A DNA stretch of 10,300 bases. Source: Terrimonas_B sp041743125 (GTDB lineage: Bacteria; Bacteroidota; Bacteroidia; Chitinophagales; Chitinophagaceae). The translations under genes were made by a program, and so were the position numbers. Positions 1 to 5,320 of the stretch are shown here, piece after piece (position 1 is the first letter of the stretch; each line of letters begins with the position of its first letter). The DNA lies in contig JBGTNK010000291.1 of NCBI GenBank assembly GCA_041743125.1, forward strand, positions 1 through 10,300, given 5' to 3'. The notes under the pieces were generated by a model, which worked only from the letters and a program-made list of their open reading frames with translations, did no database searches and had not been told where the DNA came from.

Positions 1-63
1 GAGAAGCAAATAAAGAATTGGAAAGGCGGTGAAGCATTCAAAAAACTAATAGCAGGGAAGTAG
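1..63 (+). CDS. C-terminal tail of an upstream GIY-YIG nuclease copy (5' end outside window)
   Basis: The first 20 codons and the TAG stop are base-for-base identical to the last 20 codons and stop of the complete GIY-YIG gene at 175-426, shifted by 363 bp. The residues include the metal-site Glu region (EKQIKNW) and end in IAGK. The frame is open to the window edge, so this is the end of a second nuclease copy, not a new gene. Its last two sense codons also form the 5' acceptor strand of the first tRNA-like element. Whether the missing 5' part is intact cannot be seen. Confidence 0.8.
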   Translation, partial: EKQIKNWKGGEAFKKLIAGK

Positions 64-82
64 CCCCGCCTTCCGGCGGGGC
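63..82 (+). repeat. Palindromic hairpin occupying the D arm, copy A
   Basis: GCCCCGCC (63-70), loop TTCC (71-74) and GGCGGGGC (75-82) form a perfect 8-bp stem. It keeps the GCC(C)/GGGC look of a D stem but has no normal D loop. It shares the core CCCGCC...GGCGGG with the hairpin at 114-130. Confidence 0.85.
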
Positions 83-113
83 ACCTGGTTTGGGACCAGG
101 GGGTCGCAGGTTC

Positions 114-130
114 TCCCGCCATCGGCGGGA
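114..130 (+). repeat. Palindromic hairpin replacing T-loop sequence, copy A
   Basis: TCCCGCC (114-120), loop ATC (121-123) and GGCGGGA (124-130) form a perfect 7-bp stem placed straight after the GCAGG-TTC of a T arm. A competing fold is visible: CGGGA (126-130) can instead pair with TCCCG (136-140) of the acceptor strand. Confidence 0.85.
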
Positions 131-145
131 TGTCTTCCCGACTAC

Positions 146-174
146 AAAATGGCTCTGAAAAGAGCCATTTTTTT
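146..174 (+). terminator. Rho-independent terminator after tRNA-like copy A, abutting the nuclease start
   Basis: The GC-rich core GGCTCT (151-156), loop GAAA and AGAGCC (161-166) is extended by A-T pairs (146-150 with 167-171), and a T run reaches 174. The position, a few bases after the tRNA 3' end, is where a tRNA terminator normally sits. The ATG of the GIY-YIG gene begins at the very next base, 175, so the nuclease has no leader of its own. Confidence 0.85.
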
Positions 175-426
175 ATGCCTGCTTATTACGTATACATATT
201 ACAAAGTCTGAAAGATAATAGGCATTACATTGGAAGCACATCTGATGTGGAAGCACGATTGAATTTTCATAACGTGGGGATGCAAAGATCCACAAAGAAT
301 AGAATTCCCTTCAGGTTAGTATTGTTTGAACGATATGAGTCGAAAGCAACAGCATTGAAAAGAGAGAAGCAAATAAAGAATTGGAAAGGCGGTGAAGCAT
401 TCAAAAAACTAATAGCAGGGAAGTAG
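175..426 (+). CDS. Stand-alone GIY-YIG nuclease domain protein (83 aa)
   Basis: Small single-domain GIY-YIG protein of the UPF0213/YhbQ-like kind, a probable metal-dependent DNA endonuclease; its substrate is unknown. The motifs are in place: YVY at residues 5-7 and YIG at 18-20 (the GIY and YIG strands), Arg28 in ARLNFHN as the expected catalytic arginine, His32-Asn33, and Glu64 in KREKQIKNW as the metal ligand. The length fits the family (about 80-100). I chose the ATG at 175 because the domain starts there. An upstream in-frame ATG at 130 would only add translated tRNA-like and terminator sequence. No Shine-Dalgarno sequence is possible, as the T run of a terminator touches the start codon. 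The stop TAG reaches into the D arm of the next tRNA-like element. A second copy precedes it (tail at 1-63). Expression may need read-through of the terminator. Confidence 0.88.
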   Translation: MPAYYVYILQSLKDNRHYIGSTSDVEARLNFHNVGMQRSTKNRIPFRLVLFERYESKATALKREKQIKNWKGGEAFKKLIAGK

Positions 427-445
427 CCCCGCCTTCCGGCGGGGC
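426..445 (+). repeat. Palindromic hairpin occupying the D arm, copy B
   Basis: Identical to 63-82: 8-bp stem with TTCC loop. Its first base is also the last base of the TAG stop codon of the nuclease gene ending at 426. Confidence 0.85.
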
Positions 446-476
446 ACCTGGTTTGGGACCAGGGGGTCGCAGGTTC

Positions 477-493
477 TCCCGCCATCGGCGGTA
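477..493 (+). repeat. Palindromic hairpin replacing T-loop sequence, copy B (one mismatch)
   Basis: Same as 114-130 except T at 492, which puts a C-T mismatch at the second pair from the base and also abolishes the alternative pairing with the acceptor strand. Confidence 0.8.
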
Positions 494-505
494 TGTCTTC
501 CCGAC

Positions 506-746
506 AAACAGATCGTCCATTTACAATATCAGCACGTAGCCAACTTGGGGATTATTTTATTTCATGATGATGGGTTATCCGAATAAAACTTTTCCTCTCT
601 TCTTTATAATAAAGTAAATTCAGGAAATTCTATACTCCATTTTTACTTTGCATACAGTTGTTGTTAATTCGGGATAATATTGTTTTGAAAACCTATTCAT
701 TAAAGTAACTAATAACCGGCTATGATATTTTTAAAGATCAGATTTT
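506..746. other. Intergenic region right of the array, no gene seen
   Basis: AT-rich DNA between the last tRNA-like copy and the membrane-protein gene. I find no terminator, no tRNA fragment and no plausible coding frame. TAATATTG at 675-682 resembles the Bacteroidota -7 box (TAnnTTTG) with one mismatch, but no TTTG lies at the usual distance upstream, so no promoter is called. Confidence 0.5.
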
Positions 747-1418
747 ATGTATTATTCTAAATTGTCTCTATGGGAAAGGATCACTTTGATCCTTGTTGGC
801 CTTATTGTAAGCGCAGGGTTCTTATTTTTTTTCATGAATACTTCCTGGTTTGAAATATTTGTACAAGAGGATGGTATTGCGGAGTGGCTGACCGTGGCGG
901 GGCTTTTAATGGGTTCAATTGTTTGTTTTTATCGACTTGCCAGGCTGCTGCAAAAAAAAAGTAAATGGTTTTTATTCGTTACTTTTTGCTTCGGATTATT
1001 CTTGTTTTTTGCAGCGGGAGAGGAAATATCATGGGGCCAGCGGATATTCGGAATTGCAACTCCTGAATATTTCAGGCAGCACAATGCCCAGCAGGAAACA
1101 AACCTGCACAACCTGGTGGTTGACGGGGTTAAAATAAATAAATTAATATTCTCCGTTATATTAAGTATTGGGTTAGCAATTTTCCTTTTGGTAGTTCCCT
1201 TTTTGTATAAAAGGAATAAAAGGATACAGAAATTCTTAAACGCATCAGCCATACCCATTCCTCAAGTATACCAGGTGATTGGTTTTATATTAGTTCTTGT
1301 TTTTACTTCCCTGATACCCCATGGGAAAAATGCGGAATTGCTGGAATGCGGAGGTTCGTTATTGTTTTTCCTTATTGTTAGATACCCGCAGAACAAAGAA
1401 ATTTTCAATCGGGCTTAA
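747..1418 (+). CDS. Uncharacterised multi-pass membrane protein with GEEISWGQR and NxQxETNLHN motifs (223 aa)
   Basis: I do not recognise a named function. About six hydrophobic segments are visible, roughly residues 11-31, 44-62, 74-91, 133-153, 172-190 and 200-212. Between segments 3 and 4 lies a polar, highly constrained-looking stretch: AAGEEISWGQR (89-99) followed by NAQQETNLHN (113-122). I recall this motif pair from uncharacterised membrane proteins in other bacteria. Its two adjacent Glu, Gln, His and Asn residues could form a metal or active site near the membrane face; that is inference. The ATG at 747 places the first membrane segment right after a short N-terminus, and no strong ribosome-binding site is seen. 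The gene converges on the glycosyltransferase at 1429-3129 with only 10 bp between the stops. A role in the neighbouring envelope-sugar genes is possible but unsupported. Confidence 0.85.
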   Translation: MYYSKLSLWERITLILVGLIVSAGFLFFFMNTSWFEIFVQEDGIAEWLTVAGLLMGSIVCFYRLARLLQKKSKWFLFVTFCFGLFLFFAAGEEISWGQRIFGIATPEYFRQHNAQQETNLHNLVVDGVKINKLIFSVILSIGLAIFLLVVPFLYKRNKRIQKFLNASAIPIPQVYQVIGFILVLVFTSLIPHGKNAELLECGGSLLFFLIVRYPQNKEIFNRA

Positions 1419-1428
1419 TAAATTGCTT

Positions 1429-3129
1429 CTATTCCAAATAAATTTTTGCAAGCATCAGTGTATCCATTCTCTGGCCGCGGGTGGCAGGGTTTAAAAATTT
1501 ATAACTTACTTTGGCAACATTATAATCTTTTACGCTGATAATGGGCTCCACCCTGAATCCCTGCTCCATTAACGTATTCCGGTTATCCCTGCTTAAAAGA
1601 AAATAATTCTCTTTAGTTTGCGGGTAATGTTTTTTCAGATCTTCAATCGGTGGAGACACAGCATGGCAATAACCCCGATAGAAATCAAAACTGTGAGCAT
1701 TTGTTTCTATTAGCAGGATTTGGTTGCCGGGAATGTCTATATTTTTCTCTTGCATTTGCTTCGCCATTTCATTGCCTCCCTGGAAAGTGAGCAATTGAGG
1801 AAAAAAATTGCAGTTTAATAAAAAGTTGAAAAACACAGAGGCTGCCGCACTGATATAAATAATTTTAATTCCTTTTTTTAATTGCTTGTTATAAAAAAGC
1901 CAGACAATTCCTGCCAGTAGTATTGGAGGAGTTACCAGTAAAATCCAGGAATTGGGTTTAAAAAAATAATAATTCAGCGCCGTGGCAAGTAGTATAGCGA
2001 TTAAAGCGAAGGCTATTTGAATGGGAAAAAATAATTTAACTCCTTTTGGGAAAGATAAAACATGCCGCAAGTAGGAAGCTGTGAAAATTGTAGCTAATGG
2101 AAACAACATAATGATATAATGGGGCATCTTAAATTTAGAAAAAGCCAGCGCCACCATAATTAGCAAAAAAGAAAGAGCAGCAAAATTTGCAGGATGCTTC
2201 CACTTTCTAAACCAGATCAACCGGCGCAGCCAAAACAATAAGGCTACATATGCGGCTATACACCAGGGGAAAAATGCCCAGAGAAATGTGTGATACAAAA
2301 AGAACGGATCGCTGTAGCGGCCTCCTTCATCAAAGCCTTTATATCTTTCAAAAAGCTGTCCCCATAAAATAAACTGAATGCCCGAATTGTTATTTCTCTC
2401 CCGGATTATTTTCTCCGGGTGAAGATCAAACTGTATATAGTATGCATAAAGAACCGGGCTGATAAAAACAAAGAATAAAGGGACAATGAGCCAGGTCTTA
2501 GGCAAAGCCAATATCCGCCAGCGCCGGTGAAGCAGTATATGAAAGAAGAGAGCAATAAAAACAATTACAGGCCCCAGCCAGCCTTTTGTTGAAAAGGCAA
2601 TGGCTATTCCGATAACACCTGCCAGCAGGTTGAAAATTTTTTTCTGGTCTGTATATATTATGAAATGCCACAATCCAAAGATAATTCCCGCCGTAAGGGG
2701 TGTTTCCATCCGGGCATCAGTAATGGACAATACAAATGATTGGGCGGTAGCCAGAATAATAGCCGCTATTCTTGCTGTGGCCTTGTCTGTCAGGTACCTG
2801 GTCAGTTTGTAAGTGCTATAAATAGATAGAAGAGCAAAAAGCATTGCAGGAAGACGGTGAGCAAAAGTATTGATCCCAAAAATTTTGAAACTGATCAATG
2901 AAGCCCAGAATAATAAATGGGGTTTATCCAAATAATCATTACCCCGGTCTACAAGACTGATATAATCATCCGTTTGATACATATATAGGGCAATATTGGC
3001 ATGATGTGCTGCATCCTTATCCAGTAACGGGAAAAAGAACGTGCCGGAGTAAATAACCAGGCAAAAAAATCCTAAGGCATATTCAACCCGGTTGTCATTT
3101 TTAAGGAGGCCAAATGATTTCGAATACAT
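1429..3129 (-). CDS. ArnT/PMT-like membrane glycosyltransferase (GT-C fold, 566 aa)
   Basis: Integral membrane glycosyltransferase of the dolichyl-phosphate-mannose-protein mannosyltransferase/ArnT superfamily. These enzymes transfer a sugar from a polyprenyl-phosphate donor to lipid, glycan or protein on the outer face of the inner membrane. After the first membrane segment (about 18-35) comes LLDKD (35-39), the acidic position of the first periplasmic loop where the catalytic Asp lies. Then follow YLDKPHLLFW (66-75) and FGINTFAHRLP (84-94), both hallmarks of the family, and DARMETPL (138-145). About ten more hydrophobic segments run to residue 430, followed by a soluble C-terminal part of about 130 residues. 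The acceptor and sugar cannot be read from sequence. It is a single gene in its own direction, divergent from the epimerase. A matching -7 box sits 18 bases upstream of the start (3147-3154). Confidence 0.9.
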   Translation of the reverse strand: MYSKSFGLLKNDNRVEYALGFFCLVIYSGTFFFPLLDKDAAHHANIALYMYQTDDYISLVDRGNDYLDKPHLLFWASLISFKIFGINTFAHRLPAMLFALLSIYSTYKLTRYLTDKATARIAAIILATAQSFVLSITDARMETPLTAGIIFGLWHFIIYTDQKKIFNLLAGVIGIAIAFSTKGWLGPVIVFIALFFHILLHRRWRILALPKTWLIVPLFFVFISPVLYAYYIQFDLHPEKIIRERNNNSGIQFILWGQLFERYKGFDEGGRYSDPFFLYHTFLWAFFPWCIAAYVALLFWLRRLIWFRKWKHPANFAALSFLLIMVALAFSKFKMPHYIIMLFPLATIFTASYLRHVLSFPKGVKLFFPIQIAFALIAILLATALNYYFFKPNSWILLVTPPILLAGIVWLFYNKQLKKGIKIIYISAAASVFFNFLLNCNFFPQLLTFQGGNEMAKQMQEKNIDIPGNQILLIETNAHSFDFYRGYCHAVSPPIEDLKKHYPQTKENYFLLSRDNRNTLMEQGFRVEPIISVKDYNVAKVSYKFLNPATRGQRMDTLMLAKIYLE

Positions 3130-3146
3130 ATTAATCGGTTGTGTGG

Positions 3147-3154
3147 CAAATCTA
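3147..3154 (-). promoter_or_regulatory. Candidate Bacteroidota -7 box for the ArnT-like gene
   Basis: On the minus strand this reads TAGATTTG, an exact match to TAnnTTTG. It would give a short leader to the start codon at 3129. The element 19 bases further upstream reads CGTG, only half matching the TTTG -33 consensus, so support is partial. Confidence 0.4.
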
Positions 3155-3166
3155 ATTCTAAAAATA

Positions 3167-3176
3167 GTGGTACCAC
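3167..3176. promoter_or_regulatory. Perfect 10-bp palindrome GTGGTACCAC, possible operator
   Basis: An exact inverted repeat next to and partly covering the expected -33 position of the promoter at 3147-3154. The location suits a repressor site, but a 10-bp palindrome can arise by chance and no regulator gene is nearby. Confidence 0.25.
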
Positions 3177-3450
3177 GGGTATGGCCTTTAATTGATCGCC
3201 GGTTGCTGGAATTCTATAGAAAAAATGCAAAAGCAGGTACAAGGATAATAAATTTGAATGAGGTATAGGTTTAACAAATTAAGATACATTCGCTGTTATT
3301 ATTTATTGCTTTATTAATACCCGGGCCCAGGCAGCTGGTTACAATAAAGGTGGTAGAAAATTCAGCGTTCATGTTCATTGGTTTTTATTTTTAATACCTG
3401 AAAGACCTAATCGTACTAAAAGAATATATTTTTTTAAATCATCGGCAGAA

Positions 3451-4410
3451 ATGGATCATGTTTTAGTAACAGGCGGAGCAGGATTTATAGGAAGTAATCT
3501 TATAGAAGCTTTGTTAACAAAAGGCAATTATCGCATCACCTGCCTCGATAATTTTGATGATTTCTATTCTTTAGAACAAAAAAAATGGAATATCAGCAGG
3601 TTTGCTCATCACCCTAATTTTAAGTTGATTGAAGGTGACATCCGGGATATAAAATGCCTTGGGAAAATAGACGATGACTTGATTATCATTGTTCACCTGG
3701 CTGCCAAAGCAGGAGTTAGGCCCAGTATAAAAGATCCCATTTTATACCAGGACGTAAATGTGGGAGGTACCCAGGTCTTACTGGAATTTGCCAGGGAAAG
3801 ATCGGTTAAGCAATTTGTTTTTGCTTCTTCAAGCAGTGTTTATGGTATCAATAAGAAAGTACCCTGGAAGGAAACAGGTAGTCTGCTTCCCATTAGCCCA
3901 TATGCATCCACTAAACTTTCAGGAGAAATGCTCGGCCATGTTTATAGTCACTTGTATGGAATTCGGTTTCTTGCCTTAAGATTTTTCACCGTATATGGTC
4001 CTTCTCAGCGACCGGACCTGGCGATCCACAAATTTTTTAGATCTATTATGACCAACAGTCCTATACCTGTTTTTGGTGATGGGTCCACCAGCAGAGACTA
4101 TACCTTTATTGCTGATACAATAAAGGGCATAATGGCAGCAATGAATTACCAGGGATCAGGTTTTGAAATCATCAACCTGGGCAATCATAAAACTATAAAG
4201 TTGTCAGATTTGATCGGTGCTATCGAAACGATTTGCGGTAAACAGGCCATCATTGACTGGCAGGCAGAGCAACCCGGTGATGTGCCCATTACATTTGCTG
4301 ACATTTCAAAAGCTAAGAGATTGTTGGATTATAATCCCACTACTGAACTTCAAGAGGGTCTCGCCTCCTTTCAAAAATGGTTTAAGGAATATTTTGATGC
4401 GAACGGATGA
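3451..4410 (+). CDS. NAD-dependent nucleotide-sugar epimerase, UDP-glucuronate 4-epimerase-like (319 aa)
   Basis: Extended short-chain dehydrogenase of the UDP-sugar 4-epimerase group. It has the N-terminal NAD motif GGAGFIGSN (8-16), DNFDDFYS (33-40), the acidic NAD/adenine-site GDIRD (62-66), AAKAGVRPS (84-92), SSSSVYG (126-132) with the catalytic Ser/Thr, and YASTK (151-155) giving the catalytic Tyr151-Lys155 pair. FFTVYGPSQRPD (178-189) and SRDYTFIAD (214-222) follow. The AGVR motif, the FTVYGP-x-x-RPD motif and the Asp-Asp-Phe-Tyr region are most like UDP-glucuronate 4-epimerases, though UDP-glucose or other UDP-hexose substrates remain possible. Length is normal for the family. No Shine-Dalgarno precedes the ATG. 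The last 29 bases overlap, convergently, the end of the membrane protein at 4382-5320. Likely supplies a nucleotide sugar to the adjacent glycosyltransferases. Confidence 0.9.
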   Translation: MDHVLVTGGAGFIGSNLIEALLTKGNYRITCLDNFDDFYSLEQKKWNISRFAHHPNFKLIEGDIRDIKCLGKIDDDLIIIVHLAAKAGVRPSIKDPILYQDVNVGGTQVLLEFARERSVKQFVFASSSSVYGINKKVPWKETGSLLPISPYASTKLSGEMLGHVYSHLYGIRFLALRFFTVYGPSQRPDLAIHKFFRSIMTNSPIPVFGDGSTSRDYTFIADTIKGIMAAMNYQGSGFEIINLGNHKTIKLSDLIGAIETICGKQAIIDWQAEQPGDVPITFADISKAKRLLDYNPTTELQEGLASFQKWFKEYFDANG

Positions 4411-5320
4411 CCTTTTCCGCCTCATCTTCAACCGCCTTTGCCTGGGTTTCCCCTGGCATAGGATCAAACTCTCTTTGCTGTAAGGCAAACCAGGCGCCGG
4501 GAAGCGCTATGAGTGTTGATAGTAAATAAAAACATAGTGTAGTGAAAACAGCCAGGGTTTCATCGAGTCCAAAAAAAATGGCGCAATTCAAAATTACATA
4601 TTCCCGAAGGCCCAGCCCACCTATACTTAATGGAACGATGGTTGCCACCGTGGTAAGCAAAAAACTAAAAAGATAAGGTAATAAATTACCCGAATGTTGC
4701 TGCGATGATAGAATAAGGAAAACACATAAGAGCTGCAGAGATTGCACCAGTATGGCTTTACCATGGGCTGGCAGAAAATTTTTTATATAAGTTGAAAAAA
4801 TGGTTTTGTATATAATGAAATCGATCAGGGTTATAGAAATGATAATAAGAACCGGCCACCATTGCCAATACTGAAAATGGGGAATAAATAACATAAGAAA
4901 GAAAGCCAGGATACAGATAGCCCATAAACCGCTGGCGCGGTCAAGCAAAAGGGATAAAAATATTTTCCTCGTAGGTTTCTGAAATTTTTTTCTCAGCAAA
5001 TAAATTTTGTAACCATCGCCGCCGATGCCCCCGGGAAGGAAAACATTATAAAACATACCCAGCATATATAACCGGAAATTAAATCCAAAACGAAGCGGAA
5101 GACCAATGCAGCGCAGGAAACCCAGCAGTCGCCAGGAAGAAACAACCTGGGAAACAAAATAAACGAACGCTGCAGCCAGGATATACCGGGGATCACTTTT
5201 TACGAATATCGATTTCACCTGTTGGAAATCTATTTTTTGAAAAACAAAGTAACCAAGCAGAGATGTGAAAACAAGTTTCAATAAAAGCTTAAGGACGCTC
5301 CAGCGTTTCGTTTGTGCCAT
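4382..5320 (-). CDS. Lysylphosphatidylglycerol-synthase-TM/UPF0104 family membrane protein (312 aa)
   Basis: Multi-pass membrane protein of the LPG_synthase_TM (formerly UPF0104) family, the hydrophobic domain of MprF found alone in many glycolipid loci. Signature motifs are PGGIGGDGYK (96-105), DRASGL (127-132) and P230 followed by IGGLGLREY (233-241). Seven or so hydrophobic segments lie between residues 10 and 280. The catalytic aminoacyl-transfer domain of full MprF is absent, so this is not a lysyltransferase. Stand-alone members are suspected to move or present lipid-linked intermediates. The start at 5320 lies 32 bp inside the upstream GT2 gene, so the two are almost certainly co-transcribed and translationally coupled. 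The charged C-terminal tail (about 284-312) reaches into the 29-bp convergent overlap with the epimerase. Confidence 0.9.
   Translation of the reverse strand: MAQTKRWSVLKLLLKLVFTSLLGYFVFQKIDFQQVKSIFVKSDPRYILAAAFVYFVSQVVSSWRLLGFLRCIGLPLRFGFNFRLYMLGMFYNVFLPGGIGGDGYKIYLLRKKFQKPTRKIFLSLLLDRASGLWAICILAFFLMLFIPHFQYWQWWPVLIIISITLIDFIIYKTIFSTYIKNFLPAHGKAILVQSLQLLCVFLILSSQQHSGNLLPYLFSFLLTTVATIVPLSIGGLGLREYVILNCAIFFGLDETLAVFTTLCFYLLSTLIALPGAWFALQQREFDPMPGETQAKAVEDEAEKVIRSHQNIP

Larger units (their letters stand above)
1..142 (+). repeat. Tandem repeat copy A (363-bp period)
   Basis: This stretch matches 364-505 over 142 bases with one difference: G at 129 against T at 492. It carries the nuclease C-terminus and a complete tRNA-Pro-like element. 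Near-identity suggests recent duplication or ongoing homogenisation. The left boundary lies outside the window; the right boundary is at 142/143, where the copies diverge abruptly just after the tRNA-like 3' end. Confidence 0.9.
54..142 (+). pseudogene. tRNA-Pro(TGG)-like element, copy A, with hairpins in the D and T arms
   Basis: The order and spacing are those of a tRNA. Acceptor strands GGGAAG (55-60) and CTTCCC (134-139) are complementary. TA links to the D arm, then a single A. The anticodon stem is CCTGG/CCAGG (84-88, 96-100) with loop TTTGGGA and anticodon TGG (91-93). Then come a five-base variable loop (101-105) and the 5' T strand GCAGG followed by TTC. Two parts are abnormal. The D arm is a perfect 8-bp hairpin (63-82), and the rest of the T loop plus the start of the 3' T strand is replaced by a 7-bp hairpin (114-130). 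The first acceptor pair is also lost (A54 against G140; tRNA-Pro usually starts with C). The canonical T arm is missing, so a working proline tRNA is unlikely. It is either a decayed tRNA or a tRNA-like RNA or recognition structure. Confidence 0.7.
364..505 (+). repeat. Tandem repeat copy B (363-bp period)
   Basis: Second copy of the 142-base stretch at 1-142, with a single substitution at 492. It ends the array: after 505 the sequence is not the terminator and nuclease that follow copy A but unrelated AT-rich DNA. The period of 363 is a multiple of three, so both nuclease copies and the DNA between them lie in the same forward frame. Confidence 0.9.
417..505 (+). pseudogene. tRNA-Pro(TGG)-like element, copy B
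   Basis: Same architecture as the copy at 54-142: acceptor strands at 418-423 and 497-502, D-arm hairpin 426-445, anticodon stem and TGG loop at 447-463, variable loop, 5' T strand, and T-region hairpin 477-493. The only base change, T at 492, breaks the second pair from the base of the T-region hairpin. No terminator hairpin follows, unlike copy A. Probably non-functional as a tRNA for the same reasons. Confidence 0.68.
3130..3450. other. Divergent intergenic region (321 bp)
   Basis: Separates the ArnT-like gene (minus) from the epimerase (plus), so it should carry both promoters. Apart from the -7 box and palindrome noted at 3147-3176, I see no RNA gene, riboswitch or coding remnant. CCCGGGCCC at 3321-3329 is a short GC island without a matching hairpin partner. 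The T-rich stretch just before the epimerase start (around 3424-3436) contains a TATATTTT that only loosely resembles a -7 box. Confidence 0.5.

Noticed and set aside
54..142. Functional tRNA-Pro(TGG) gene
   Set aside because: The anticodon arm and most of the acceptor stem are right, but there is no D-loop GG, no complete TTCGAAT T loop and no 3' T-stem strand, and the first acceptor pair is broken. It was called a tRNA-like remnant instead.
130..174. Upstream ATG at 130 as the nuclease start
   Set aside because: The added 15 residues only translate the tRNA-like 3' end and the terminator; the GIY-YIG domain starts at the ATG at 175.
267..485. Minus-strand reading frame across the nuclease
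   Set aside because: Antisense shadow running through the tRNA-like palindromes; no domain character and no start signals.
1..505. CRISPR array
   Set aside because: Only two copies of a 142-bp repeat, with a coding gene between them; no short regular repeat-spacer pattern and no cas gene.
658..682. Promoter of the membrane-protein gene at 747
   Set aside because: TAATATTG has one mismatch to the -7 box and no TTTG at the 19-21 base spacing; too weak to call.
4382..5320. Full MprF lysylphosphatidylglycerol synthase
   Set aside because: Only the membrane domain family is present; at 312 residues there is no room for the cytosolic aminoacyl-transfer domain.
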